From Leptospira andrefontaineae (GTDB lineage Bacteria > Spirochaetota > Leptospiria > Leptospirales > Leptospiraceae), in the NCBI RefSeq assembly GCF_004770105.1, contig NZ_RQEY01000019.1, positions 372,001 through 436,000 of the forward strand: a stretch of 64,000 bases of DNA, written 5' to 3'. Shown here piece after piece: positions 8,911-19,705 of the stretch. The stretch's first letter is position 1; each line of letters opens with the position of its first letter. The translations under genes were made by a program, and so were the position numbers. The notes beneath the pieces were generated by a model. The model saw only the letters and a program-made list of their open reading frames with translations. It did no database searches and was not told where the DNA came from.

Positions 8911-8982
8911 ACAGTACCAGAAAACAGGAGACCACCAACGGAAGAAAGTAGGATTCCGAAGCGATAAGGAAAAGAGAACTGT

Positions 8983-10470
8983 TTACGCGACAGATTTCGG
9001 AGCTGTTTTACGGTAACTTCTATCGATGAGATCGAATAAAGGCGGATCCAATTCAGGATCGATTGAATAGATCACCCGTCTTGGGTCCACGGCATTCGCT
9101 AGATTGAAGACCGCCTTTCTAATATCAGGACGGAAAGTTTTACGATCGTAACCTACGATCTTTAGTTTTCCCTTATTCGAAAAAACAGGCCTGATCGTTC
9201 CAACTCTTTCTAGAAGAGGGCGAGTTTGATTTTTGTTAATTTCTCGGATCACGCATGTCTCAAAATGGATTTTATGCTGAGAATCCGTAGAAACTACGAT
9301 GACATAATCTCCCACATTCAGAACACTTTTGTTCTCACATAAACTCAGGGCCATAAAATCGAAAAATTCCTTAACTACTCTTTCATTATATGAGAAAAAG
9401 CTGTTATTCAAGATCAACTTCATAGCAGTAATAGGGGAATATGCAGATCTCCAACGTTGCTCGCTACTAAGAGATGCGAATTCTCCCGCGATCGAAATAA
9501 TAGCGGGATCATCTTCACTATAAGAATTGTTTTGCAGAATATACAATTGTTTCTGCATATCTTCTACAAGTACACTTCTAGAAGGATCGTTCTTATATTT
9601 TTCGTAATATTCTCCTAGTCGTTTCTGTAGGAAAGTTGTAGAAGGATAATTATTATTTAATCCTTCTCCTCTATATGGTCTATGACTGTTTAATACTGCG
9701 GTTTTTACAGGGCTTTGGATAGAAGCCATGTTTCCGATCATCAAGTAGCTAATGATAGGATGGTTTTTTACATATTCGAATTCTTCAGTGCTTAGATTTC
9801 CATGCTCAGGAAATTTCATTCTGACCTTGCCTATATCTACCATATAAGCAGCCATCATCAGATTCAATTGTTGAGCTTTAGAATTCTCGCTATCCTTAAT
9901 GGAAATAGCCTTCAAGCTACGAAGCTTCATTGCCATAGAGATAACAGTTCTTTTAGTCAGAACTTCCGAGTCAGTTTCAACTCCAGCGGATTTCATAACT
10001 TCGATTACGTTGACTAAACCTAATTCAACATCTTGGCTATTCGCGAAGTCATCTAGGATTACATCAATCGCCTTCGCAACATTCTTCACATGATTTCCGT
10101 TTAAAGGATAATCTCTCAAATCCTTGAGAAGATCGGAAGCCTGCCTTGCCATCTGCAAGGTAAGATCAGGATTCACTAATTTTATATAAGAAACTTTTTT
10201 GCCGTTTACTGAGTCAGGCTGGTCTACTTGTATCCCTACTTTATGTCTTTCGGATAGTAGGTAATAAATACCTTGTAGTTCGAACTTTTGTAGTTTATTA
10301 ATATCCGCTTCGGTTGCGCTGTCTTTGCGATGGATTAAGATCTGTCCGTTCTTATTGTAAAAGTCAACCGGGATAGATTGACTTTCCTTAAACTGTCTAA
10401 TTACTTCCGCATTGAACTCAAATCTTTCAAGTCTGAGAGGATCGATTGGACCACTTTGAAATTGAGTCAT
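8983..10470 (-). CDS. Degenerate HD-GYP-domain protein, paralogue A
   Basis: The 495-residue protein has an N-terminal region (1-100) and a central HD-GYP-like domain (about 110-375), with VDIGK at 212-216, [10 protein letters not shown] at about 237-246, SHRPYRGEG at about 263-271 and NNNYP just after. A C-terminal beta-rich region (about 385-495) follows. In active HD-GYP enzymes, which hydrolyse cyclic di-GMP, these positions read HDIGK, Hp..G, HHE and GYP. Here the metal-binding His of HD is Val and HHE is SHR, so catalysis by the usual mechanism is unlikely. It stands next to a homologous gene on the same strand, which implies tandem duplication. A role in sensing cyclic di-GMP or another ligand is possible but unproven. 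Confidence 0.8.
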   Translation of the reverse strand: MTQFQSGPIDPLRLERFEFNAEVIRQFKESQSIPVDFYNKNGQILIHRKDSATEADINKLQKFELQGIYYLLSERHKVGIQVDQPDSVNGKKVSYIKLVNPDLTLQMARQASDLLKDLRDYPLNGNHVKNVAKAIDVILDDFANSQDVELGLVNVIEVMKSAGVETDSEVLTKRTVISMAMKLRSLKAISIKDSENSKAQQLNLMMAAYMVDIGKVRMKFPEHGNLSTEEFEYVKNHPIISYLMIGNMASIQSPVKTAVLNSHRPYRGEGLNNNYPSTTFLQKRLGEYYEKYKNDPSRSVLVEDMQKQLYILQNNSYSEDDPAIISIAGEFASLSSEQRWRSAYSPITAMKLILNNSFFSYNERVVKEFFDFMALSLCENKSVLNVGDYVIVVSTDSQHKIHFETCVIREINKNQTRPLLERVGTIRPVFSNKGKLKIVGYDRKTFRPDIRKAVFNLANAVDPRRVIYSIDPELDPPLFDLIDRSYRKTAPKSVA

Positions 10471-10614
10471 AGTAAAAATCCATACGCATTACCAGAGGGC
10501 CAAATAAATAAGCCCAAAGTATATAACGTTTAAGTAAGATATTTGTTTAGTAACAAAGAAATGATTCAGCCTCGCAAGTAGGCAAGAATAAATTTCCGAA
10601 ATTGTGTCAATCGA

Positions 10615-12108
10615 TCAAGAAACGGGCGCTTTAGAGGCAGAATCCGAATCGGAAGAAGTCCTAGAGGGATATGTTTCCCTAACTTTACGATCCAATGAGT
10701 CAAAAAACTCAGGATCGATTTCCGGATCTACTAGATAGATGATCCTTCTAGGGTCAGCATTACGTTCCAAGTTGAATATCGCTCTTCTTCTATCCACGGT
10801 CAAGCTGCCCATTTCGAAGCCGGAAATCCTTACCTTTCCATTATTTGCAAACTTCGGTCGGATGGTTCCAATCCTTTCTAACATAGGTCGGATCGAATTT
10901 TTATGAGAATCTTTGATAATACAGATCTCGAAGAATACCTTACGATTTGAATCCTGAGAAGCTACAATAACGTAATCTCCGATTTTCACGAATGGCTGGT
11001 TATCACATAAAGATAGGCCTACATGATCGAAAAAATCTTTGAGAGTTTTTTCGTTATAAGCAAAGAAACTATTATTCAGGATAAGTTTCATCGCCTTGAG
11101 ACCGTCCATCGGTTCTCTCCAAGGCTGAGGAGTAGTTAGGGAAGCGAATTCACCCGCGATGGAAAGAATTCCGATATCTTCGTAAGAAATAGCGTTAGTG
11201 AGAATGGACTTAACCTGTCTTTGGATATCAGTAGCTAAAAGATTTTTGCGATAATCGTCTTTGTATTTTTCTCTGTAACCTTGGAGCTTTTGAACTAATG
11301 GTTTGGTTTGGGGATAATTATTATTCATCCCCTCTCCGCGATGAGGTCTATGGTGATTCAAAACTACTGATTTGACCGGATCCTCGATCTCGGGAAGATT
11401 AGCGATCATTAGGTAGCTGATGATCGGATGGTTTTTAATGTATTCCAACTCTTCCGGTTTTAGATTTGCGTGAGTCGGGATCTTCATTTGAGTATAGCCG
11501 ATATCCGCGAGATAAGAAGCCATCATCAGATTCATCTGTTCCGTCTTCTTCTGATCCATATCTACTTTGGTAAAAACCTTTGCGGCCCTTACCTTCAATG
11601 CCATTGCGATCACAGTTCTTTTAGTGAGAACTTCTGAGTCCACAGGCATTCCGGCATTCTTCATTACTTCTATAATATTGACTAGTCCGGTCTCCATATT
11701 CGGAGAAGATTTAAAATCATCTAAGACTGCGTTAATGGATTTATTGATCTCTTTAACATGATCTCCATTTAAAGGGAACTTTTTGATATCGGATAATAGA
11801 TCGGTTGCTCCTTTGGACATATCCAAAGTGAGTGTTGGATTAATAAGTTTATCGAAAGAAGGATCTAAGGAACCTTTTTTACTCGAGCCTGGATGGATCT
11901 TAGCAATCTCAGCAGTTAAAAAATAGATCCCTTGTTTTTCGAATTTTTGAAGGCGACTGATATCGTCTCCAGTGGCCATATCCTTTTTATGAATTAGGAT
12001 CTGTCCGTGTTTATTATAAAAATCGACAGGTATAATTCTATTTTCTCGAAAGTGTTGGATCACTTCTTCCGTAAAATCGAATTTTTGTAAATCTCTGGCT
12101 GCGTCCAT
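10615..12108 (-). CDS. Degenerate HD-GYP-domain protein, paralogue B
   Basis: This 497-residue tandem paralogue of the preceding downstream gene shares the same layout: N-terminal region with [18 protein letters not shown], a central HD-GYP-like domain and a beta-rich C-terminus ([15 protein letters not shown]). HD is ADIG here, but one His pair is kept ([10 protein letters not shown]), so it is less degenerate than its neighbour. The ATG at 12108 is chosen because upstream codons add a hydrophilic stretch with no family support; an ATG at 12147 would add 13 residues. AGGAG lies 17 bases upstream of 12108, further than usual, so the start is not certain. The two genes are separated by about 145 bases and probably have separate promoters. 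Confidence 0.8.
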   Translation of the reverse strand: MDAARDLQKFDFTEEVIQHFRENRIIPVDFYNKHGQILIHKKDMATGDDISRLQKFEKQGIYFLTAEIAKIHPGSSKKGSLDPSFDKLINPTLTLDMSKGATDLLSDIKKFPLNGDHVKEINKSINAVLDDFKSSPNMETGLVNIIEVMKNAGMPVDSEVLTKRTVIAMALKVRAAKVFTKVDMDQKKTEQMNLMMASYLADIGYTQMKIPTHANLKPEELEYIKNHPIISYLMIANLPEIEDPVKSVVLNHHRPHRGEGMNNNYPQTKPLVQKLQGYREKYKDDYRKNLLATDIQRQVKSILTNAISYEDIGILSIAGEFASLTTPQPWREPMDGLKAMKLILNNSFFAYNEKTLKDFFDHVGLSLCDNQPFVKIGDYVIVASQDSNRKVFFEICIIKDSHKNSIRPMLERIGTIRPKFANNGKVRISGFEMGSLTVDRRRAIFNLERNADPRRIIYLVDPEIDPEFFDSLDRKVRETYPSRTSSDSDSASKAPVS

Positions 12109-12231
12109 CGTTAGGTGGAAGGAACTCCTACAATATAATATCGGCAAATTGATCCGATGAATCGAATCATTCCAATACTATAATACGTCTCTTTATGGGT
12201 TTAGTAATTTGGACGTTTCAAATATGCCCGA

Positions 12232-12843
12232 TCAAACTTGATTTAGGCTGCTTTGCAAAATATATCTGCGGATCCGTTCTTCTGTGGAGCTTCCTGCGAA
12301 CCCGAGTCCTGTACGCGAGTCGGTTAGTATGAATGTGTCCTGGGCTTTTAAGGACTTACCGTCTGTTCTAACTTCGCCGGAGAGAATATTTATCCCCAGA
12401 TCCTTAAGAACTCCGGTCACAAAGTATAATAAACCTTTTCTATCCGGAGCTTCTAAGTAAAACTTTGTAGCGGAATTACCAGGTACGTCTTCAAACTCCA
12501 ATTGAGAATCTTGTCCTAAATAAAATGTATTTCGAATATCTATTTCACTTGAGGTTTGGATCATCTCTTCCAACGCATTATCATCGGAAAAGACAGAAGA
12601 CATTAAAATGCCTAGTTTGGATGCCTTGATTTTAGAATCTGTTTCAGGAGATCTAAGAAGAAATTCATCGTAACTGATCATGGAGTCGCCGTCTTTAATC
12701 GTGCGAATGTCTCCGGAAAGGATCTCGAATCCCATAAAGAACATTGCCTTCACCATCTTGTGAAGTGTTCCTGGGGCAGTTTCAGAAGTCTTGAGAGTAA
12801 CTCTATAGACCCCGTATTCTTCTTTGTAGTTAAATTCTATCAT
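12232..12843 (-). CDS. Double ACT-domain protein
   Basis: The 203-residue protein has two ACT-like domains, one at about 8-70 ([20 protein letters not shown] then [12 protein letters not shown]) and one at about 125-190 ([20 protein letters not shown] then [11 protein letters not shown]). Each shows the usual beta-alpha-beta-beta-alpha pattern with Gly at the ligand-binding turn. The pair resembles the C-terminal ACT tandem of GlnD-type uridylyltransferases, but the nucleotidyltransferase and HD parts are absent. ACT domains bind amino acids and regulate enzymes or transcription. I chose the ATG at 12843 because it has AGGAAAGCGGAAACT upstream and begins the conserved part; longer starts add an unconserved basic region overlapping the ABC gene's promoter. 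The target is unknown. Confidence 0.75.
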   Translation of the reverse strand: MIEFNYKEEYGVYRVTLKTSETAPGTLHKMVKAMFFMGFEILSGDIRTIKDGDSMISYDEFLLRSPETDSKIKASKLGILMSSVFSDDNALEEMIQTSSEIDIRNTFYLGQDSQLEFEDVPGNSATKFYLEAPDRKGLLYFVTGVLKDLGINILSGEVRTDGKSLKAQDTFILTDSRTGLGFAGSSTEERIRRYILQSSLNQV

Positions 12844-13109
12844 AGTTTCCGCTTTCCTACAAAGCCTGCATAATCCTTGAAAAATAACACTCAAAAACCC
12901 GAGTTTTCGAGGAATGTTTTCAAAGTCTAAATGAGTAGTAGCTCCTTTTTCAATATTCTGTCTCCTAAAATTTTTCATCAATGAGACAGAAGTTCGAGGA
13001 AAATCCGCTGCTACCGGATATACGGGGAAAGCCCTCCCGAATATACTGGGGAAATCGGAGAAATTTTTTTACTAACCGATACGCCCTTCTTCCCGCTGGG
13101 GATACATAT

Positions 13110-14987
13110 ATGACAAATAAACAGAAATTTACCGAAGGATTCAAATTCGGAAAAACACAAGCGACGTATTCTAACTCAACTGTGGCCGGACCTAAGGTTC
13201 CACAAGGAAGCCAGGCTGCAAGAGGCTCTTATTCTTCTTCTTTAGGGCCAAGTTTTGGAGGAACCGAACCTTCTTCCGAATCTCCTTTTCTAGTACTTCT
13301 CGGACTAGGCAGATATTTTAAGAATTATAAAGTACGATTGGGGATCGTTTTAGGCCTTCTTTTTACCGAAATCATCGTTTATTCTGCGATTCCTTTCTCT
13401 TTTAAGTTTTTGATTGATGAAGCTTTGATTGGGAAAAATGAAAAAGTTCTATATATCACAGGTGCCCTGCTGATCGGAGGCACGATCTTAATCACCGCTG
13501 CAGGAACTGTCCGCGATTATTTATACAATTGGGTCTCCGCTCGTGCCATAAGAGACATGAGAGAAGAGTTATTCATTCATTTACAAAGAGTGAACCTGGA
13601 CTTCTACGCAAATACCCGATTGGGAGATATTCTCGCAAGATTTTCTACCGACCTGTCTGCTCTAGAAAACGCAGTACTTGCATTGATTCCTTGGGGAATT
13701 TCTCCATTACTCGAAGCAATCTTTGGAACCGCTTTATTATTTGCTCTAGATTGGAAATTAGGCGCCATTGCTACTTTGATCTGGCCAATTACTTTCTTAG
13801 GGCCTGTATTCTTCTCTACTAGATCTACCGCAGCAAGTTATGAAAGAAAGATAGAAGAAGCCAAGGTCCTCACCGCCGTTGAAGAATCTATCTCCGCTCA
13901 AAACCTGATCCGAGTTTATGATCTGGATGGAGCTTTTTGGGATAAATTTAAAGGAAATTGTGAAAAACTATTTCATGTTTCTTTAAGACTAGGGCTGACC
14001 AATTCATATCTGGAACGTTCTGCCTCCGGTGGAATTTTACTTTTACAAGCAGTACTTTTAATTTCAGGCGCATGGTTTGCTTTCCATGGAATGGTGAGTG
14101 TTGGAGCGTTAGCGGCTTTTCTTCCTCCATTCTTGAATTTATCTTATTCTCTGCTTTATGTGTCCCAGTATTTTCCAACTATGAACCAAGCAAGTGGTTC
14201 GGCTAGGAGAATATTAGAGATTTTAAGAACTCCTACTTTCGAATCAGAAGGAGGAGAACGTCCATTTGCACCTTCTGAACTACAAAATTCCATTAAACTA
14301 GAAGATTTACATTTCCGTTATAAAGGTAGAACTAAGAACCTTAGCGGCGTAAACCTAGAGATCAAAAAAGGAACTTATACTGTTATCCTTGGACAAAGTG
14401 GTTCCGGAAAAAGTACCATTCTGAAATTCATATTAGGAATGATGGAACCGAACCAAGGAAAGGTTTCTTTAGACGGGATCGCAATGGAGAAGATCCGTTT
14501 GGATGCACTTCATTCCATGATCGGAATCGTATTCCAAGATACTTTCTTATTCCATACAAGCATTCTGGAAAATATTCGTATGGGACGCCCGGACGCAACT
14601 CCGGAAGAAGCGATTGAAGCCGCAAAACTTGCAGAGATCCACGAATTCATTTCCGCACTTCCTGATGGATATGAAACAATCGCAGGAGACAAGGGATCTA
14701 AACTTTCCGGTGGAGAAAAACAAAGGATCGCACTTGCAAGAGCTCTAGTGCGTAATCCTCAAATTCTACTCTTGGATGAGGCTACTTCCGCCTTAGATCC
14801 AATTACGGAAGCAAGGATCCTAAAAACTCTGCAAAAATTAAGAGAAGGAAGAACCATTGTTTCTGTGACCCATAGACTGACAGGTTTACACGCGGCCGAC
14901 CAAGTAGTGGTCTTAAAAAATGGAAGTCTGGAACCTTATCCTTCTCCGGAAAATGATTCACTTTCCGCGGCCGCAATCGGATTATAG
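13110..14987 (+). CDS. ABC exporter (fused transmembrane and ATPase domains)
   Basis: This protein of about 625 residues has a Ser/Gly-rich N-terminal extension (about 1-58), a six-helix transmembrane domain (about 65-335) and an ATPase domain with Walker [10 protein letters not shown], signature LSGGEKQR and Walker [13 protein letters not shown]. It matches half-size exporters that work as homodimers, such as the MsbA lipid flippase or multidrug exporters; the substrate is unknown. The chosen ATG at 13110 follows GGGG; a longer frame from 12981 would begin with an unconserved leader. The SET-domain gene begins only four bases past the stop, so the two are likely cotranscribed and translationally coupled. 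Confidence 0.9.
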   Translation: MTNKQKFTEGFKFGKTQATYSNSTVAGPKVPQGSQAARGSYSSSLGPSFGGTEPSSESPFLVLLGLGRYFKNYKVRLGIVLGLLFTEIIVYSAIPFSFKFLIDEALIGKNEKVLYITGALLIGGTILITAAGTVRDYLYNWVSARAIRDMREELFIHLQRVNLDFYANTRLGDILARFSTDLSALENAVLALIPWGISPLLEAIFGTALLFALDWKLGAIATLIWPITFLGPVFFSTRSTAASYERKIEEAKVLTAVEESISAQNLIRVYDLDGAFWDKFKGNCEKLFHVSLRLGLTNSYLERSASGGILLLQAVLLISGAWFAFHGMVSVGALAAFLPPFLNLSYSLLYVSQYFPTMNQASGSARRILEILRTPTFESEGGERPFAPSELQNSIKLEDLHFRYKGRTKNLSGVNLEIKKGTYTVILGQSGSGKSTILKFILGMMEPNQGKVSLDGIAMEKIRLDALHSMIGIVFQDTFLFHTSILENIRMGRPDATPEEAIEAAKLAEIHEFISALPDGYETIAGDKGSKLSGGEKQRIALARALVRNPQILLLDEATSALDPITEARILKTLQKLREGRTIVSVTHRLTGLHAADQVVVLKNGSLEPYPSPENDSLSAAAIGL

Positions 14988-14991
14988 GAAT

Positions 14992-15390
14992 ATGCTGAAA
15001 GTACCGACTTACGTTTCCGAGTCTCCTATCGGAGGCCTTGGAGTTTTTGCAGGTAGAGATATAGAAGAAGGTGAACTCGTGTGGGAGTTCCATCCTAAAA
15101 CTGTTTGGACCCTAACAGAAGAAGAAGTCCAAGCTCTCCCGGAAAGACTACAAAATCTGATCTATACATATTCTTATTTGTTCGAAGGGCAATGGTACTT
15201 TTGCGTGGATAATTCCCGTTTCATGAACCATAGCGATCAATCAAACACTTTGGAAGATAAAAGTGGGGTCCAGGGAGAAAGTAATCCTTTAGGAAGGGAC
15301 AGAGCCGTCCGCAAGATCCTAAAGGATGAAGAATTAACCTGCAACTATAAACAATTCGATCAGAACTGGAAAGATAAACTTCCCTCTTAA
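14992..15390 (+). CDS. SET-domain protein
   Basis: The 132-residue protein is a bare SET domain. It begins with an N-terminal [15 protein letters not shown] motif, continues with the NHSDQSNT motif around residue 80 and ends with ELTCNY. SET domains transfer methyl groups from S-adenosylmethionine to lysine side chains. Bacterial copies are uncommon and their substrates mostly unknown. I take the ATG at 14992 because it has a GG-containing ribosome site and lies directly after the ABC exporter stop. The stop overlaps that of the sigma-54 activator on the other strand by 4 bases. Its role beside an exporter is not evident; it could modify a ribosomal or DNA-binding protein. Confidence 0.82.
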   Translation: MLKVPTYVSESPIGGLGVFAGRDIEEGELVWEFHPKTVWTLTEEEVQALPERLQNLIYTYSYLFEGQWYFCVDNSRFMNHSDQSNTLEDKSGVQGESNPLGRDRAVRKILKDEELTCNYKQFDQNWKDKLPS

Positions 15391-17489
15391 TAATCTATCT
15401 TAAGATCTTTGATCTTCTTATCCAGGGTGTTTCTGTTGATGCCTAAGAACTTAGCAACTCTGGTCTTGGTATATTTAAATTTTTTCATTGCATACTTGAT
15501 CAGTCTTGCCTCGACTTCTCCCACTACAACTTCCATAGCTCTTCCATCTAGCGCATCTAAATGAGCTGGAGAGAACTTGGAACTTGCTACTTCGGAAGTG
15601 GCATCCGGATCTACACCAACTTCTACTTCTTCTCCCTCGTCTCCGTAAAGAATACGTCCGCTAATCTCGGAGAAGTCCTGTATATCCAACATTTCTAATT
15701 GAGAAAGTACTACTGCTCTTTCAATTACGTTCTCTAATTCACGAACGTTACCAGGCCAGCTATAACTCATTAGAAGTTTATGAGCCTCTCTAGTAATACC
15801 TTTGATCTTCTTAACATTCTCAGAAGTGTATTTAGTAATGAAGTGATTGATCAGAAGAGGGATATCTTCAGGTCTTTCGCGAAGAGGCGGGGTCAACATA
15901 TTGACCACGTTCAAGCGATAGTATAAGTCAGCTCGGAATAGTTTTTGGGAGATCAGATCTTCCAGATCCGCGTTAGTCGCAGCTATGATCCTTACGTCGA
16001 TCTTCTTAGGTTTAACAGAACCTACCGCTTCTATTTCTTTTTCTTGAAGAACTCTCAAAAGTTTAGATTGAAGATTGAGATCCATTTCTCCGATCTCATC
16101 CAAGAAGATGGTTCCGGTATCGGCCATCTCAAACTTTCCTTTTTTATCCGCAACTGCACCGGTGAACGATCCTTTTTTATGACCGAATAATTCAGACTCT
16201 AAAAGATTTTCAGGAATCGCGGCACAATTGATCTTGATAAAAGGTTTATCACCTCTGGAAGAGTTATAATGGATTGCTGAGGCAATCATCTCTTTTCCGG
16301 TTCCGGATTCTCCAGTGATCAATACGGATGCACGAGAATCTGAGACAAGTTGGATCATCTCGAAAAGTTTTTCCATGGACTTGGACTTTCCGATTAAAGA
16401 ACCGAACTTATACTTATTCTTAAGTTCTCGTTTTAATAGAATGTTCTCTCTAGAGATCTCTCGTTTTTCTTCATCGATCAGTTTTTGGATACGGATCGCT
16501 TGGTAAATTACTGAGGCGACTACCTGAAGGAAGTCCAAATACGTTTTTAGATCCACGTATTTTTTATGAACGAAGAATACGCTGACTACGCCTAATACAT
16601 CCGTGTCCGACTTAATAGGTGCCGCAAGGAAGCTAACGTTCTCAGGATTGTTCTTAAAATGGCTGGCGTTTCCTAATCTATTTAGGAAATTTTCATCGCT
16701 AACGATTGATTCTACGATGACAGCTTCTCCGGATTCATAAACTTTTCCGGTAACACCTTCTCCGGGAAGGTAGACTCCTTTTTCCATTTCCTCTGCAGTG
16801 AGTCCTGACGCAGCGCTGAGTTTCAGTATATTCTTCTCTGAATCGAATAGAACGATGGAACCTCTTTCCAAGTTAAGAGATTTATCCAATCGATCCATCA
16901 CATCGTCGAAAATTTCCTGAAGAACTAATGTAGAAGTTACAGTTCTAGAAATATCTATGAGTACTTGTTGGATCTTATTCTTCTGCTCCAATTGTCTGAA
17001 AGTCTGGAGGTTCTTGAAGATCTGAGCCGCCATATTGGCCAGAGTGGAAACGAGTTCCAAATGTTCTTCGCTAAAGGCCTGCTTTCTGCTAGAGTCGAGG
17101 GAGATAACACCGATAACCTCGTCTTCCACAATCATTGGAACGGCAAGCTCGGAAAGGATATCATCCTTAATGGAAATGTAATGAGGGTTTTGGGTAACAT
17201 CATTAACGATCATCCCTTCACCGGAAGCCGCAACGATACCAGTGATACCTTCTCCTACTCGGAGTTTCACTTTAGTTCGGACCGAAGGGTTCATCCCGCG
17301 GAAAGTAACGATGTCCAAGACCTCGTCTGCTCTGCTAATAAGCATGAGGGAACCGGAACCAACCTCACAAATTTGGATACATCTCTCCAAAATCAGATCC
17401 AGAAGGCGATCTGGATCTAAAGTCGAATTCATTGCGGTTGCCACTTCTTGTATGTGGCGGAGAGGGCTGGGTTTTATGTAACCGGACAT
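15387..17489 (-). CDS. Sigma-54-dependent activator with two GAF domains
   Basis: The protein of about 700 residues (from the ATG at 17489) has two GAF sensor domains (about 20-155 and 185-330), an AAA+ ATPase with Walker A GESGTGKE at 393-400 and a sigma-54 contact loop GSFTGA at 440-445, and a C-terminal Fis-type helix-turn-helix (about 660-700, [17 protein letters not shown]). It acts by opening the sigma-54 promoter complex in response to a ligand bound by a GAF domain. The canonical contact loop is GAFTGA; here Ala is Ser. A TTG at 17549 would add 20 residues and neither start has a clear Shine-Dalgarno sequence, so the start is uncertain. It lies upstream-to-upstream with the SpoIIE phosphatase gene. 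Target promoters are unknown. Confidence 0.92.
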   Translation of the reverse strand: MSGYIKPSPLRHIQEVATAMNSTLDPDRLLDLILERCIQICEVGSGSLMLISRADEVLDIVTFRGMNPSVRTKVKLRVGEGITGIVAASGEGMIVNDVTQNPHYISIKDDILSELAVPMIVEDEVIGVISLDSSRKQAFSEEHLELVSTLANMAAQIFKNLQTFRQLEQKNKIQQVLIDISRTVTSTLVLQEIFDDVMDRLDKSLNLERGSIVLFDSEKNILKLSAASGLTAEEMEKGVYLPGEGVTGKVYESGEAVIVESIVSDENFLNRLGNASHFKNNPENVSFLAAPIKSDTDVLGVVSVFFVHKKYVDLKTYLDFLQVVASVIYQAIRIQKLIDEEKREISRENILLKRELKNKYKFGSLIGKSKSMEKLFEMIQLVSDSRASVLITGESGTGKEMIASAIHYNSSRGDKPFIKINCAAIPENLLESELFGHKKGSFTGAVADKKGKFEMADTGTIFLDEIGEMDLNLQSKLLRVLQEKEIEAVGSVKPKKIDVRIIAATNADLEDLISQKLFRADLYYRLNVVNMLTPPLRERPEDIPLLINHFITKYTSENVKKIKGITREAHKLLMSYSWPGNVRELENVIERAVVLSQLEMLDIQDFSEISGRILYGDEGEEVEVGVDPDATSEVASSKFSPAHLDALDGRAMEVVVGEVEARLIKYAMKKFKYTKTRVAKFLGINRNTLDKKIKDLKIDY

Positions 17490-17774
17490 CTGCTTAAAAA
17501 AGGTGCTGATTGATGATTTTGCGGTCAAGGAAAAAAACTTAAAATCCAAGCACCTCGCTTTCTTTCCAGGAAAGAATGCAGAATTTGTATCAAAATAGAT
17601 TTATACTCACGATTTCAGATGACATAATATTACGAATGATCGATATACTTTCAAATTTCAGAATAAAATAATCTTCGAAATTTAGAACGAATTCTCGTTA
17701 TCTGATGATTTTATTTAAAATAAGATGAAAACGTCTTTCCTCTGATAAACATTTTCTTTACCATTTTTCTCCGG

Positions 17775-19703
17775 ATGTCCTGCGTATTTTGCGGAGAGTT
17801 TTATCTTCCGGACGGGAAACTCAAAGACGGAAAATTTCTTTGTAATACCTGTGGAAGAGAATGGATCTTAGAAAAAAGAAAACGAAATAGGATCAAACCT
17901 CCTGAAGTCCATGCATTATCTAACGAGATCTTATTAGAATTTCTTTCTCTTTTTAATACTAGCCCGAATCTGGACGACCTTCTTCAAAATTTTACTAACC
18001 TAGCATTCAGAAAATTGAATCTTCCCGGGATCTCAGTCATGGTGTATGAGCCAAGATTGGATCGTATCCTAGTAAAATCCTGCAAAAATAAAAAAGGTCC
18101 TGCTTTAGAAAAATTAGCATTCAGGATGGAAATCAAAAAAGGAGAACAGAACGGCCCCTTAGGGCAAGCAATCGAAACTTGCAAATCCGTTTATTATAGG
18201 TTTGATGAACAACCTCATAAACAAATCAGACAATATGGTCGTGTAAATAAAGTAGAATCAGAACTTTCAGTCCCAATCCATCTCAAAAAAGAAGTATTAG
18301 GATTAATTAATGTAGATTATGAAAAAGATGATCCGATCCAAGCGGAGAAGGATCGTTATTTTCTGGAATTGATCGCAAGTCAATTTGCAACCACTTTAAA
18401 AAATAGGATCCTTTTCGAAGTATCTCAAACCCAATCCAGAAATTTCAGAAATCTTCACTCTGCTGCTTTAAAACTAAGTAGTTTAGGATTTAAATATAGG
18501 ACCGAAATTTTTCGGGTCATTCTTCTTTCTTTAACCGAATTTTCAGAAAGTAATCTTTTCGTTTTGTTAGAAAGAAAAATAGATGAGGCAGGAAAAACTA
18601 TCTCTACAGAAGGACATATACTTACAGGAAGTCCAAGAGCACCAGAAATCAAATTAAATGTACAATTAAAAGGAGAATGGAACGTACTTAAAAAATTAAC
18701 AGAATCAGCCATCCTAATGGATTCCGTCGATTTGAAAGAGTGGAAAACATTAGGGAGTAACGGGAAGAAAAAACATTTAGCGATCTTACCTGTATTGCGT
18801 TCCGATAATTCAGAGATTTGGATACTTCTCGCCAAAGAAGAAGAACTACATTGGAGCCCTGAAGAAATTGATGTATTAAATGCATTTGCAGTCCAAGCTG
18901 GGATTTCCATACAAAATTTTCACTTATTCCACCAGAGAGCTGAAAAAGAAAGATTAGATAAAGAAATAGAGATCGCAAGAGATTTACAAAGATCCTTACT
19001 TCCTAGAAAAATGCCCGATCATCCGAATTACGAATTTGGAGGGATCATGGTTCCTGCAGTTGGAGTTGGTGGGGACTATTACGATTTTATAACACATCCA
19101 ACAAACAAAGAAACTTATGTTTGTATCGGAGACGTGAGCGGAAAAGGGGTCCCGGCAGGAATTGTAATGGCTACTGTTAGAACAGTGATCCATTCCTTGG
19201 TAAGAAAAAATCCAAGTCCTTGGGAGATTTTGCAAACCGTAAACACGTATCTATATCAGAATTATTTTAAGGATATTGTATCTCCTCGTTTCATGTCTTT
19301 GACAATCATTCATTGGGATCGAAACGAAAATCGTTTCGTATTCAGCGGCGGAGGCCAGGGAAATATCCTAGTCTATCGTAAAAAGGAAAATCGTTTAGAG
19401 GAAATTCCAACGGGTGGAGTAGTTTTAGGAATAGATCCCGACATAGATCATTTTGAGAACAGTGGGGAATTCAATTTAGAGCCAGGAGATTTTTTCCTGA
19501 TGTTTACGGATGGAGTTTGGGAAGCCATGGATCCTTCCGAAGACTTTTTCGAAATGGAAAGACTTCATAAATGTGTTTTTGAAGCCAGAAAGGAAAGTCT
19601 TCCCCTTCTTTTAGAAACTGTTTTAAAAAAGATAAAAAACTTTACCGGGGAAAGGGAACAGACAGATGATATTACTTTAATAGGCGTAAAACGCTTAAAA
19701 TAA
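17775..19703 (+). CDS. SpoIIE/RsbU-type phosphatase with zinc ribbon and GAF domains
   Basis: The 642-residue protein starts with a zinc-ribbon-like pair of CxxC motifs (Cys3, Cys6, Cys23, Cys26), then two GAF-like domains (about 50-220 and 225-380), a linker with the helix KEIEIARDLQRSLLPRKMP, and a SpoIIE PP2C phosphatase domain (about 420-642, GGDYYDF, IGDVSGKGVPAG, FMLFTDGVWEAMDP, DDITLIGVK). RsbU-type phosphatases dephosphorylate STAS anti-anti-sigma factors. A STAS domain occurs in this window fused to a vWA domain at 54278, but no link is shown. The gene is divergent from the sigma-54 activator, and tilS begins two bases after its stop, so the two may be cotranscribed. The N-terminal zinc ribbon is unusual in this family. 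Confidence 0.88.
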   Translation: MSCVFCGEFYLPDGKLKDGKFLCNTCGREWILEKRKRNRIKPPEVHALSNEILLEFLSLFNTSPNLDDLLQNFTNLAFRKLNLPGISVMVYEPRLDRILVKSCKNKKGPALEKLAFRMEIKKGEQNGPLGQAIETCKSVYYRFDEQPHKQIRQYGRVNKVESELSVPIHLKKEVLGLINVDYEKDDPIQAEKDRYFLELIASQFATTLKNRILFEVSQTQSRNFRNLHSAALKLSSLGFKYRTEIFRVILLSLTEFSESNLFVLLERKIDEAGKTISTEGHILTGSPRAPEIKLNVQLKGEWNVLKKLTESAILMDSVDLKEWKTLGSNGKKKHLAILPVLRSDNSEIWILLAKEEELHWSPEEIDVLNAFAVQAGISIQNFHLFHQRAEKERLDKEIEIARDLQRSLLPRKMPDHPNYEFGGIMVPAVGVGGDYYDFITHPTNKETYVCIGDVSGKGVPAGIVMATVRTVIHSLVRKNPSPWEILQTVNTYLYQNYFKDIVSPRFMSLTIIHWDRNENRFVFSGGGQGNILVYRKKENRLEEIPTGGVVLGIDPDIDHFENSGEFNLEPGDFFLMFTDGVWEAMDPSEDFFEMERLHKCVFEARKESLPLLLETVLKKIKNFTGEREQTDDITLIGVKRLK

Positions 19704-19705
19704 GA

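Noticed and set aside
16965..17420. A 151-codon plus-strand frame inside the sigma-54 activator.
   Set aside because: It lies antisense to well-conserved GAF coding sequence and has no domain of its own.
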